Part shown: one piece after another, positions 19,601 through 27,632 of the stretch
Numbering within the stretch: position 1 is the first letter of the stretch
Layout: each line of letters opens with the position of its first letter
From: Brumimicrobium ulvae
GTDB lineage: Bacteria > Bacteroidota > Bacteroidia > Flavobacteriales_D > Crocinitomicaceae
Length of the DNA stretch: 64,000 nucleotides
Direction: 5' to 3'
Assembly (NCBI RefSeq): GCF_947504225.1
Contig: NZ_CANNGT010000002.1
Location: forward strand, 1-64,000
The notes under the pieces: model-generated
Seen by the model: the letters and a program-made list of their open reading frames with translations, nothing else
The model's database searches: none
What the model was told of the DNA's origin: nothing
Translations under genes and position numbers: made by a program

Positions 19601-19824
19601 ATAGTCAATTAACAAGAAAAATTAAGGCTTTAATTAATCAAACGCCTGCTGCTCTCATTAAAACTGTTCGAATAGAAAAGGCGAAAGAACTTATACGAGA
19701 AGGTTATAGCGTTGCCGAAGTCGCATGGAAAGTTGGTTACGAAGATCCTGGATATTTTAGTAAGGCTTTTAAAAAAGTAGTGAAAAAATCTCCATCTAAA
19801 TTTAGGGAGGAGAGTATGAAATAA
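16657..19824 (+). CDS. hybrid two-component system: TPR sensor, histidine kinase, receiver and AraC-type regulator in one protein
   Basis: A 1055-residue single-polypeptide signalling protein. In order: signal peptide (1-21), TPR repeats (about 35-450), a short coiled coil, one membrane helix (about 478-500), HisKA with NITHEFRTPLS (phospho-acceptor H539), HATPase (NLLSNALKF; GTGIGVA-like and GSGIGLAMV boxes), receiver with D853 in ISDIMMPELDG, and a C-terminal AraC helix-turn-helix (about 955-1055). The frame is blocked by a stop at 16651. The earliest usable start is the TTG at 16657, followed directly by the signal peptide. It resembles Bacteroidota HTCS proteins but has TPRs instead of a beta-propeller sensor. 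Targets are unknown; the downstream T9SS gene is one candidate. Confidence 0.92.
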   Translation: MIKAILLIISLAFFVFELFAQEENVFEPIQVNKIKELEKEIDPDKKNADYAFQLVELARLYSTIKQFDTAIAIAESAMHFAKNHNFKKAESSALSSLGSIYFDQGLFEKSQKTLLLAEISLQNNHQEEELGFIYRFMGQNSIQLKDTVEALHYYQKGLAISKKYQDSIRIGFFYDLMGYTYYWKRDYEKAIYHFKLALNIFKTINVNHRIALAAGNIGLCYLEIGDRLNAVQHYIIAAKHYQIDKNKSGEKLTNSKISDIYKDIGSFDLAFQYNQRNKELYKHEKNRLIDVITTRKDGEIYLAQGNYKKAEQLLLNAFDAVKTIDNSKEKSDITLELAKLYFEIEQFDKAIDFAKESQRYAEKLNLSYAAMEAEILVAASFIHQGQHHNGKNILMKALNFCLNSKITEQLPFIYKNLSHVEEVYGNNDIALQHYKKYAHFSKAVDKNIYLTSKTINQYEQEKREAIAKAKLEQEKSRRNYLFIGLAVAVILFLVFIRLYFLNRKYIKLEKKNVKLQKQRVDELEKMEEFKSRLLTNITHEFRTPLSLIKGNIEILSEKHKNEGLEERFKEIQDSSNNLLALINQLMKLSKIENKQYQLEFTQNGGLIDFINTTINLFYSYFHQKNIQLNFKNLTDSNFKEENFIYSEEAIKSILSNLLSNALKFTPKNGQVNVELYNEGTEFIEIKVIDTGIGVAKEHTEFIFDRFYQANQTSQMAYEGSGIGLAMVKEMALLHGGMVKIETQEGKGTTFIVRLKSNKEAQRLLFNEFKTDDIIDDIIKVPTHIEQPFESTGNSERIELSKEKPIILVIEDHREIRKLITENLGNQYQYIEADNGKTGIKLAQEYLPDLIISDIMMPELDGVSLVRRLKENMLTSHIPIMLLTAKSSFDDKIEGLEIGADDYLTKPFSIKELRLRTKNILKLKTALKRAFSHATKISKEKSFNSLSKLDKEFIEKIETTISANIDKVLFGVNDLADEMCLSNSQLTRKIKALINQTPAALIKTVRIEKAKELIREGYSVAEVAWKVGYEDPGYFSKAFKKVVKKSPSKFREESMK

Positions 19825-20027
19825 ATCAATATAGATTGTTACAGTCATCCATGAAAATAGACCTTTCAAAATGATAAATAATTCAAATAAACGTTTTTTA
19901 TTTTTCATGATATATTAGGCAAAACTTGTTCCATATTAGAACACCCTGACCAGGTTAAACTCTTGTAGATCTGACTAATAGGCATGATTTTTGTAAAGAT
20001 TTAAATGTTATATTAAATCTAAATATT

Positions 20028-21683
20028 ATGAAGAAATTATTTACACTTTTAATTTTTTACGTACCTTCTGTCATTTTAGTAGCTCAAACATCATCTATTG
20101 ATTGGGTAAAGAGGATAGGAGGTAACTATGACGAATTCCAAGGAGACATTCATGTTGATAATTCTGGAGATATTATATATACAGGCTCCTTTATGGGTAC
20201 AGTAGATTTTGATCCTGGACTTGGAACATATGAACTCTCATCAAGTGGTTACACTACCCCCCCATATATCTCTCCAGATGTTTTTGTTTCAAAACTGGAT
20301 GAAAATGGAAGTTTTTTGTGGGCAAAGAGCCTAGGTGGAGTGGCGAATGATGGTGGATCTGATGTGGCAACAGACGTAAATGGAAACATTTATATTTCAG
20401 GAAGTTTTGTTGGTACTTCGGATTTTAATCCTGATTCAAGTACATATAATTTAACCTCTAATGGTGATAGGGATGCGTTTGTTTTAAAATTAAATTCAAA
20501 TGGTGAATTTGTTTGGGCTAAAAGTTTCGGTGGTTCTCAAGCAGATGGAATTAAGTCTTTAACAATTGATGGTAATGGAAATATCTATACTACAGGGGAA
20601 TTTAGAGGCACTGTAGATTTTGACCCAGGAAGTGGAACTTATAACATGACTTCTGCAGGAAACACTGATGCTTTTATTACAAAATATGATGCTAACGGCA
20701 ATTTTGAATGGGCTCAACAACTTGGAAACGCTGGTTATGATACGGGAGAAAGTATTGTTGTTGATTCATATGAAAATATATATTTTACAGGAGGAACATG
20801 GAGTTCTGGTAATTACCAAATATTTATTTCAAAAGTAAATTCTAATGGAAACTTTTTATGGACAAAAGAGTTAGGAGATACAGGAGTTGGTCTTGATATT
20901 GGGTATTCTATCATTACCGATAACGATGGAAATAACTACACAATAGGTCAGTTTCAAAACACTGTTGATTTTGATCCAGGACCTGGAGAGCATAACCTAA
21001 CAGCTATGAATGATATTTTTGTTTTAAAATTAGATTCAAATGGCGAATTTGTTTGGGTTAAGCAATTTGGAAGCAGCAGTAATGGTTATGGATCCGGATA
21101 TGACATCACACTAGACCCAAATGGAAATATTTTTGGTACAGGTCGATTCGCTCAAACAATAGATTTTGACCCTGGACCAGGCGTTTACGACCTAACCTCG
21201 GAGACAAACAGCTATGATGCTTTCATGTTTAAATTAACAGCTTCTGGAGATTTTGTTTGGGCAAAAATTTTTGGAGGAGAAGAAATAATAACTGGAACTT
21301 CCATTTTTTGCGATAACTCAGGGAACTTATATACTGCAGGTGTTTTTCAAAATAGCGGAAATTTCGACCAAGTAAATGGAGGTGAAATATTAACATCGTC
21401 TGGTGGATATGACCTTTATATACTCAAATTAGAAAATCCGTCTGCTTCAATGACCAAAAACAAACAAAAGCTTCTATCAATTTATCCTAACCCTTCTAAA
21501 GGTAAATTACATATAAATGGTAATTACAAATCAGCAGAAATTTATGACCTGAATGGCAAAAAACTATTTTCTTTTGATAATCAATCAACAGAAATTAACA
21601 TTTCGCAATTTAATAAAGGGCTTTACATTATGAAAGTAATTTCAACGGATGGAATTTCTACTTTTAAAATAGTGAAAGAATAG
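20028..21683 (+). CDS. secreted SBBP-type beta-propeller repeat protein with T9SS type A sorting domain
   Basis: A 551-residue exported protein. A signal peptide (to about residue 20) is followed by roughly seven to eight repeats of about 50-60 residues. Each contains a version of VDFDPGxGTY, then AFxxKLDxNGxFxWAKxFG, the pattern of SBBP beta-propeller repeats. The last 70 residues are a type A T9SS domain (LLSIYPNPSKGKLHING to the end). It is probably exposed on or released from the surface. Enzymatic residues are not apparent, so binding or structural roles are more likely. It lies 200 bases after the sensor gene in the same direction. Confidence 0.88.
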   Translation: MKKLFTLLIFYVPSVILVAQTSSIDWVKRIGGNYDEFQGDIHVDNSGDIIYTGSFMGTVDFDPGLGTYELSSSGYTTPPYISPDVFVSKLDENGSFLWAKSLGGVANDGGSDVATDVNGNIYISGSFVGTSDFNPDSSTYNLTSNGDRDAFVLKLNSNGEFVWAKSFGGSQADGIKSLTIDGNGNIYTTGEFRGTVDFDPGSGTYNMTSAGNTDAFITKYDANGNFEWAQQLGNAGYDTGESIVVDSYENIYFTGGTWSSGNYQIFISKVNSNGNFLWTKELGDTGVGLDIGYSIITDNDGNNYTIGQFQNTVDFDPGPGEHNLTAMNDIFVLKLDSNGEFVWVKQFGSSSNGYGSGYDITLDPNGNIFGTGRFAQTIDFDPGPGVYDLTSETNSYDAFMFKLTASGDFVWAKIFGGEEIITGTSIFCDNSGNLYTAGVFQNSGNFDQVNGGEILTSSGGYDLYILKLENPSASMTKNKQKLLSIYPNPSKGKLHINGNYKSAEIYDLNGKKLFSFDNQSTEINISQFNKGLYIMKVISTDGISTFKIVKE

Positions 21684-21714
21684 AGAAATTAATTATTGAG
21701 CTCAATTTTAATAA

Positions 21715-21822
21715 ATATTAAAGTCTTTAAGGAAAAGATCATTAGAAGAGAAATACTCTACTGATGAGCTAAAAGCAGATTTCAAAGCAGCAATGGAAAA
21801 AGAATTCGAAAAAAAACTGTAA
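21715..21822 (+). pseudogene. possible gene remnant (C-terminal end without a start)
   Basis: A 35-codon open stretch between two adjacent TAA codons and a final TAA. It encodes a charged peptide ending in DELKADFKAAMEKEFEKKL that looks like a helical protein C-terminus. It has no usable start codon except an internal ATG close to the end. A strong terminator follows 24 bases later. That arrangement suggests the tail of a decayed gene whose terminator survives. The parent family is not recognised. Confidence 0.35.
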
Positions 21823-21846
21823 ATAACATTGCACAGCGTATTCAAG

Positions 21847-21879
21847 CGGGACAATCTCAAATGATGTCCCGTTTTTTTT
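21847..21879 (+). terminator. rho-independent terminator between the SBBP gene and tdk
   Basis: CGGGAC(A)ATC pairs with GATGTCCCG and is followed by eight Ts. It may serve the SBBP gene 160 bases upstream or the gene remnant immediately upstream. Confidence 0.85.
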
Positions 21880-21959
21880 AACCTACCACTGTTTTCCTCC
21901 ACGTGTATAACTTTTAATTTCTTCCCTACAAAAAAAGACCAAAAACTTCCACAACTTTG

Positions 21960-21967
21960 TATTTTTG
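21960..21967 (+). promoter_or_regulatory. -7 promoter element ahead of tdk
   Basis: TATTTTTG matches TAnnTTTG fully, 20 bases before the tdk ATG. Confidence 0.55.
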
Positions 21968-21987
21968 TAGCAAATCAAAAGTAGCGT

Positions 21988-22563
21988 ATGTTTTTAGAGC
22001 AATTCCCAGAAGATGGGAAGTACCGTGGTTGGATAGAAGTAATTTGCGGATCAATGTTTTCGGGCAAAACTGAAGAGTTAATTCGTAGATTGAGACGTAT
22101 TAATTTTGCTGGTCAGGACTTGTTGTTGTTTAAACCAAGAATAGACAAACGCTATAGTGAAGAATGTGTGGTAAGCCATAACGGTGCTACTTTCGAGGCC
22201 ATTCAGGTGGATACTGCAAAAGAAATCTTAAACCATTGGTCTTCTGAAAGAATTGTAGCCATTGATGAGGCTCAGTTCTTTGATGAAGATATTGTTAGGG
22301 TTGCTAATCATCTTGCTTCAAACGGAGTACGCGTTATTTGTGCAGGACTCGACATGGATTTTCAAGCTAAACCGTTTGGACCTATGCCTTTTTTAATGGC
22401 TTCCGCTGAATATGTTACAAAAGTTCATGCCATTTGCATGTCTTGTGGTAACTTAGCACAGTTTTCGCACCGTAAAACAAAAGAGAAAGAACAAGTTCTG
22501 GTTGGCGCAGTCCAAGAATATGAGCCATTGTGTAGATCGTGTTATAATAAAATCAAACATTGA
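21988..22563 (+). CDS. tdk: thymidine kinase (type II)
   Basis: Salvages thymidine by phosphorylation to dTMP with ATP. The 191-residue protein has the Walker A loop GSMFSGKT at 21-28, the DEAQFF segment (about residues 92-97) that supplies the catalytic acid, and a C-terminal zinc ribbon built from CMSCG and CRSCY. Length is normal for the tetrameric bacterial type. Its stop codon overlaps the TTG start of murF-alr, so the two are probably co-translated. Confidence 0.96.
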   Translation: MFLEQFPEDGKYRGWIEVICGSMFSGKTEELIRRLRRINFAGQDLLLFKPRIDKRYSEECVVSHNGATFEAIQVDTAKEILNHWSSERIVAIDEAQFFDEDIVRVANHLASNGVRVICAGLDMDFQAKPFGPMPFLMASAEYVTKVHAICMSCGNLAQFSHRKTKEKEQVLVGAVQEYEPLCRSCYNKIKH

Positions 22564-24839
22564 ATTTAAAGCTTACCCATAAAGAATTAGTCAATATTGT
22601 TTCAGGAGATGTAGGAACATTTCCTGATCTGCCAATTGATATTATATATTATGATACGCGACTCATTAACACTAGTCGCAATGGTGCTTTTTTCGCTTTA
22701 AACGGAAGAAGAAATGGTCACGATTTTTTACAAAAAGCCTACGATAAAGGAATTCGAAGTTTTGTGGTAAGTCAAGAAGTTGAATTACCTAACGATGCAA
22801 CAATTATAAAAGTAGATGATACTTTACGGGCACTTCAACAGGTTGCTAAACATCACAGAAATCAATTTTCCTATCCGGTATTGGCCATTACAGGAAGTTT
22901 AGGTAAAACGACCATCAAGGAATGGCTTTACTTTTTATTGGCTGATGAATTCAATATCATTCGCAGTCCGAAAAGTTTTAATTCTCAAATTGGAGTAGCC
23001 ATGTCATTATTGGAAATGACCGACCAACACGATTTTGCAATTATCGAAGCGGATATTTCCCACCCCAACGAAATGGAGTATATCGAAGATATGGTTTCTC
23101 CGACTTTGGGTATTTATACAGGTATTGGACATTTTTATGCTGATAACTTTGAATCACAAAAAGTACATGCAGCAGAACATTTAAAATTGTTCAAATACAC
23201 CAACATCACTTTTGCTTTAAGTGAACATAAAAGCGAACTACGTAGAAATAAAGTCAATGCAGAGCTGATAGATATTGAGGATTGGAAAACGATAGATTTT
23301 TCACAACTTTCTTACCCAAACAATAGAATCATCGCATTGCATGTTGCAAATTTCTTAGGTGTTGATAAAGAGGAACTGTTGAAAAAAGTGCACCATTTAC
23401 CTGTACTTTCTAATCGAATGGAAGTCTTTGAAGGACAAGACAACAACCTCATCATTAATGATTCTTACAATATTGATATAGACGCTTTAGAACAAGCGCT
23501 TTCTTATCAATTTTCTTCAGATGAACGCAAAGACAAAATTGTTGTATTGGACCTTTCCTTTGTCGAGGAAAAAAGAAAACAAGCCATCCTTAATGTCGTA
23601 AATAGCTATGCTCCTACTCAACTTTTTCTAATAAAGGACAACAAAGTTCCAAAAGAATTGCTTGAGGTAAAAAATTCAAGTATTCTTTTCAAAGGATCTT
23701 ACCGCTCGCGATTGAAGGAAACGGTTTTACTGTTTAAAAATAGAAAACATGAAACGTGGGTAGAGTTCGATCTAAAATCCATTGAGCACAATATTCTAAC
23801 CTTTCAGAAAAAGCTTCCAAAAGAAACAAAGACCTTGGTGATGGTAAAAGCTTCTTCTTATGGTACTGGTGATGTGAATATCCCGCACTTTCTACAACAA
23901 TTAGGAATAGATTATCTAGGTGTTGCATACACAGATGAAGGAACAACATTACGAGAAAATGGAATTACTCTTCCTATTCTTATTATGAATACGGAAATTG
24001 ATGCTTTTGAAGACATTATCCGTTTTCAATTAGAGCCTTCACTCTTTTCTGTAGCGCAATTAGAGGCTTTTTGCAAGAGATTAAGACAAGATAAAATCAC
24101 TGACTTTCCGATACACATCACCGTAGAAACAGGAATGAATAGATTGGGTTTTTACCCAGATGAATTGCCTGAGCTACTAGAGAAGTTAAAGACCTTACCT
24201 GAAGTAAAAGTAAAATCGGTCTATTCCCATTTAGCTGATGCTGATAACACTGACGACAATTATAGCTTAATGCAAATTCAACGTTTCAAGGCGATGAAAA
24301 AGCAAATTGAAGAAGAACTAAATTACCCCATTCTATTTCACATCTTAAACAGTGAAGGAACAAGTAAATTTGGGAAAATTGCTGCATTTGACATGGTGAG
24401 ATTGGGGATTGGCGTGTTTGGATATACTTCCACCGCTAAAAAAGATGAGCTTTTACCAACCATTCGCTGGAAAACTACGATTTCGCAAATCAAAACTATT
24501 CAAGCAGGTGAAACTGTTGGTTACAGTAGAACTTTTACTGCAAAGCAAGAAATGAAAATTGCCACCTTGCGCATTGGATATGCTGATGGATTTAGACGAA
24601 GTCTAAGCAATGGTGTTGGTGCTGTTTTTATCAACGGCGTTAGCTGTCCTGTTGTCGGAAATGTTTGTATGGACATGACGATGGTTGATGTAAGTCATAC
24701 CGCTTGCCGACCAGGTGATGAGGTTGAAATTATCGGGGAAAACATCAATATTGAGACGTTTTCAAAACGTTTAAACACAATTCCTTACGAAGTAATGACG
24801 AGCATAAATAAAAGGGTATCAAGGATTTATCTTAGATAA
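22560..24839 (+). CDS. fused MurF (UDP-MurNAc-tripeptide--D-Ala-D-Ala ligase) and alanine racemase
   Basis: A 759-residue bifunctional peptidoglycan precursor enzyme, a fusion common in Bacteroidota. The N-terminal half is a Mur ligase with P-loop GSLGKTT (112-118) and NDSYNID. The C-terminal half (from about residue 397) is a PLP alanine racemase with the lysine at K430 in MVKASSYG and the GNVCMDMTMVDV segment near the end. Translation starts at a TTG overlapping the tdk stop. The MurF half (about 390 residues) is some 50 residues shorter than usual; the loss lies in the central domain. Whether that half remains fully active cannot be judged here. Confidence 0.92.
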   Translation: MNLKLTHKELVNIVSGDVGTFPDLPIDIIYYDTRLINTSRNGAFFALNGRRNGHDFLQKAYDKGIRSFVVSQEVELPNDATIIKVDDTLRALQQVAKHHRNQFSYPVLAITGSLGKTTIKEWLYFLLADEFNIIRSPKSFNSQIGVAMSLLEMTDQHDFAIIEADISHPNEMEYIEDMVSPTLGIYTGIGHFYADNFESQKVHAAEHLKLFKYTNITFALSEHKSELRRNKVNAELIDIEDWKTIDFSQLSYPNNRIIALHVANFLGVDKEELLKKVHHLPVLSNRMEVFEGQDNNLIINDSYNIDIDALEQALSYQFSSDERKDKIVVLDLSFVEEKRKQAILNVVNSYAPTQLFLIKDNKVPKELLEVKNSSILFKGSYRSRLKETVLLFKNRKHETWVEFDLKSIEHNILTFQKKLPKETKTLVMVKASSYGTGDVNIPHFLQQLGIDYLGVAYTDEGTTLRENGITLPILIMNTEIDAFEDIIRFQLEPSLFSVAQLEAFCKRLRQDKITDFPIHITVETGMNRLGFYPDELPELLEKLKTLPEVKVKSVYSHLADADNTDDNYSLMQIQRFKAMKKQIEEELNYPILFHILNSEGTSKFGKIAAFDMVRLGIGVFGYTSTAKKDELLPTIRWKTTISQIKTIQAGETVGYSRTFTAKQEMKIATLRIGYADGFRRSLSNGVGAVFINGVSCPVVGNVCMDMTMVDVSHTACRPGDEVEIIGENINIETFSKRLNTIPYEVMTSINKRVSRIYLR

Positions 24840-24940
24840 TGTTTTAACTGTTAATTATTAATGGTTAACGGGGATAGTTGAGACTGAGTTTTGATTGTGA
24901 TAGTTATTGAGCTTATGTGTTTTTCAGAATATAGTTGCCC

Positions 24941-24978
24941 CTATTCGTAATTAATCACTTTTCAATTCGTAATTGATT
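24941..24978. repeat. ATTCGTAATT repeat overlapping the end of asnB
   Basis: Contains CTATTCGTAATTAA and CAATTCGTAATTGATT, the same word that makes up the direct repeats at 120-149 and 298-327. The last codons and the stop codon of asnB (minus strand) are formed by this repeat. Confidence 0.6.
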
Positions 24979-26803
24979 CAACCCACATGTTAAAAACAAC
25001 AACCAACCAAAGTTGATTAAACAAATAGGTCTTTCCTTCTAGGTATTGTTTTTTCAACTCCATTATTTCATTCACTTTATAAAAGGAATATTTTGATAAT
25101 GCTTCTTCATTCACATATTGATCCAACAGTGGTTTCAATTCATTGCTTAACCATAAATTTAATGGAATTCCAAAGCCCCATTTTGGCCGATTAAAAAACG
25201 CTGCTGGAATATATTCATAAAGTACTTTTTTCAATAAATATTTGCTGTCACCTCCCTTTCGTTTGAGTTTTTCATCCAAGTTCAGTGAAAATTCTACCAA
25301 GCGGTGGTCCAACAATGGAACTCTAGCTTCTAAACCGTTTTGCATAGTTGCCCTGTCAACTTTAGTTAATAAGTCACCTGGTAAATAATATTTTAAATCA
25401 TAAAAAGACTGCTGTTCACTCACCAACAAAGGACGTTTGGTTTTACCCAATTGTAAAGGCGAATATTCTTCTTGAAAACGGAAATAATGTTTCAATTGCT
25501 TGGAGTTGTACAGGCCTTGATCAACAGAAAATATATGAGAAGGCAAATGTTCATCTTTATTGAAATCAAAATAATGACTTGCGCGTTGTTTATTTGTCTT
25601 TGACGAAGCTGCTAGTGCTTTCTTTAAGAACCAACGTATCGTTTTTAAAGTGGTTAAGCGATCTGCCCAAGTGTACATTCCATACCCCATAAATTGTTCA
25701 TCTCCCCCATCTCCTGTCAATACCATTTTAACTTTCTCACTGGCCATTTTGGAAACCAAATAGGTTGGTAAAGCCGAAGCATCAGCAAAAGGTTCATCGT
25801 ACCAAATTGGAATTTCAGCAATTAAGTCTTGAACTTCTCGATGTGTTAGCGTAAATTCATGGTGCTTTGTACCCAAATGTTCTGCAACCTCTTTTGCATA
25901 TCTACTTTCATTAAATGAAGCTTCTTCAAATCCTATGGAAAAGGTAGAAATAGGTTGATCAGAAAGTGATTGAGCCACAGCTGCGATTGCCGAAGAATCA
26001 ATTCCGCCACTTAAAAACACTCCAAAAGGAACATCACTTTGAAGTCTACTTTTTACACTTTCTTTCAAGAGTTTGTGATATAGTTTTTTGGCCTCACTTT
26101 CATTGGTAAGCGTGCTTTTACTTACTTTTTCTTCAAGAATCCAATACTTATGAATGGTTAATTCAGCTTTGTCCAATTGCAAATAACTCCCTTCTTCTAA
26201 CTTTCTAACAGCTGCATAAATCGTATGTGGAGAAGGAATATACCCTAGTCTAAAGTAATGTTGAATTGCTTTTTCGTCCCATTTTGTTCGGTCAATATAA
26301 GGAGCAATAGCTTTTAATTCTGATGAGAAGTAGAAGGTTTCATCATCCCAGGCATAAAACAATGGTTTGATACCTAATCGATCACGAAATAAAAACAATT
26401 GTTTTGTGTTTTCATTCCAAAGGGCAAAAGCAAACATTCCATTGAACTTTTCTACACACTTTGGTCCCCAGGTCATGAAAGCGTACAGAACAACTTCAGT
26501 ATCCGATGTTGTTTTAAAATCATGACCTTCTTGTTCTAATTGCGCACGAAGGGCTTTGTAATTATACAGCTCTCCATTATAGACCAAAGAATAGTTTTCA
26601 CAAGAAGAGTGCATAGGTTGATTAGCTGCCTCACTTAGGTCAAGAATACTTAAGCGCCTATGTCCTAAACCACATGTTTTATTTTGATTAACGAAGAGAC
26701 CTTTTGCGTCAGGCCCGCGATGAGCAATAGAGTCGGTCATTTGAGCAAGATGGTCATGCTTAACATTCGCCCTTCTATTTACAATTCCAGTAATTCCACA
26801 CAT
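24962..26803 (-). CDS. asnB: asparagine synthase (glutamine-hydrolysing)
   Basis: Makes asparagine from aspartate, ATP and glutamine. The 613-residue protein begins MCGITGI, so after Met removal Cys2 is the class II glutaminase nucleophile. The amidotransferase half includes RGPDAKG and YNGELYNY. The synthetase half has the pyrophosphate loop SGGIDSS at 265-271 and TGDGGDEQF. Some family members modify peptides or surface glycans rather than making free asparagine. The neighbours give no sign of that here. The final residues (ITN) and stop lie inside a dispersed repeat, so the natural C-terminus may have been altered. Confidence 0.93.
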   Translation of the reverse strand: MCGITGIVNRRANVKHDHLAQMTDSIAHRGPDAKGLFVNQNKTCGLGHRRLSILDLSEAANQPMHSSCENYSLVYNGELYNYKALRAQLEQEGHDFKTTSDTEVVLYAFMTWGPKCVEKFNGMFAFALWNENTKQLFLFRDRLGIKPLFYAWDDETFYFSSELKAIAPYIDRTKWDEKAIQHYFRLGYIPSPHTIYAAVRKLEEGSYLQLDKAELTIHKYWILEEKVSKSTLTNESEAKKLYHKLLKESVKSRLQSDVPFGVFLSGGIDSSAIAAVAQSLSDQPISTFSIGFEEASFNESRYAKEVAEHLGTKHHEFTLTHREVQDLIAEIPIWYDEPFADASALPTYLVSKMASEKVKMVLTGDGGDEQFMGYGMYTWADRLTTLKTIRWFLKKALAASSKTNKQRASHYFDFNKDEHLPSHIFSVDQGLYNSKQLKHYFRFQEEYSPLQLGKTKRPLLVSEQQSFYDLKYYLPGDLLTKVDRATMQNGLEARVPLLDHRLVEFSLNLDEKLKRKGGDSKYLLKKVLYEYIPAAFFNRPKWGFGIPLNLWLSNELKPLLDQYVNEEALSKYSFYKVNEIMELKKQYLEGKTYLFNQLWLVVVFNMWVESITN

Positions 26804-26860
26804 AGTTATTCTTTGAAAAAAAGACGTAAATTTAAAACCATCTCACTAAAGCCAAAACGC

Positions 26861-27493
26861 TTATTCTTTTTGTCCAGCTTTAATTTTCAAATTAACGTTA
26901 TTATTGTAAGCATAATCCATAACCGATAACATGAATACTTCCTTCTCATAGAAGAACCTCAACCATCCATAATTACCATTCATCAATTTGAACCCAATAA
27001 ATTTATTTCCTTCCGTCAAATCTAATTCAGCATTTGTAGAAACTGTATCTAAGTATAGAATGGCAAAATTTGATGATTTAACGGAGGTATTGATTATATC
27101 TTCTCCTTCTTCATAAATCATTATCTCTTTAGTGTTTTTATCTTTTACGTAAATTTCATTTCCCATTCCCAAACTTTTCATACTTATTCTTGACCCATAA
27201 TTCAAGCATGAATCTGATGGGTTTAACTGGCTGTAATTAGTTTCAAAAGTTATTCTAAAATCCTGTACACCATCATGGTTGAAATCAAACTCTTCTGAGA
27301 CTAAAGAGTCTGAAGGAAAAGGAAATGGTTTTTCACAGCTATTGTTAGATATTAGCCCCACACTATCTGCTGGTTGCAGAATGATATATGGATTGAATCC
27401 TTTGTGTACAATATCATCTTCTAATTTTTCAATCTTTTCACAAGAGAAAGCAATTAAACTAAACAAGGTAAGAAATATCGTAATTCGTTTCAT
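26861..27493 (-). CDS. hypothetical lipoprotein, 210 residues
   Basis: A lipoprotein with signal peptide MKRITIFLTLF and lipobox LIAFSC (acylated C18). The body contains FDFNHDGVQDFRI, which resembles the calcium-binding D-x-D-x-D loop of FG-GAP or VCBS repeats, and two further cysteines that could form a disulfide. I chose the ATG at 27491-27493. It puts the signal peptide at the N-terminus and lies 18 bases after a full promoter; the open frame extends seven codons further. No family is recognised. Confidence 0.72.
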   Translation of the reverse strand: MKRITIFLTLFSLIAFSCEKIEKLEDDIVHKGFNPYIILQPADSVGLISNNSCEKPFPFPSDSLVSEEFDFNHDGVQDFRITFETNYSQLNPSDSCLNYGSRISMKSLGMGNEIYVKDKNTKEIMIYEEGEDIINTSVKSSNFAILYLDTVSTNAELDLTEGNKFIGFKLMNGNYGWLRFFYEKEVFMLSVMDYAYNNNVNLKIKAGQKE

Positions 27494-27511
27494 AAACTTT
27501 ATATATATCAT

Positions 27512-27542
27512 CAAAAATAAACAATTCTATGGCTTTATTCAA
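27512..27542 (-). promoter_or_regulatory. promoter of the minus-strand lipoprotein (-33/-7)
   Basis: On the minus strand TTG and TATTTTTG are separated by 20 bases, a full consensus match, 18 bases ahead of the chosen start. Confidence 0.75.
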
Positions 27543-27595
27543 AAACGGTGAATGTAATGTAATTGAAAAATTCGATGCTTTGTTTACATTCTATT

Positions 27596-27625
27596 TTGCT
27601 GTTGTTAAACTTAGATGTAATTTTG
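27596..27625 (+). promoter_or_regulatory. promoter of dusB (-33/-7), probably leaderless
   Basis: TTG, 19 bases, then TAATTTTG match the flavobacterial promoter fully. Only seven bases separate the -7 element from the dusB ATG, so transcription should start at or next to the start codon. Confidence 0.75.
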
Positions 27626-27632
27626 CAGCACT

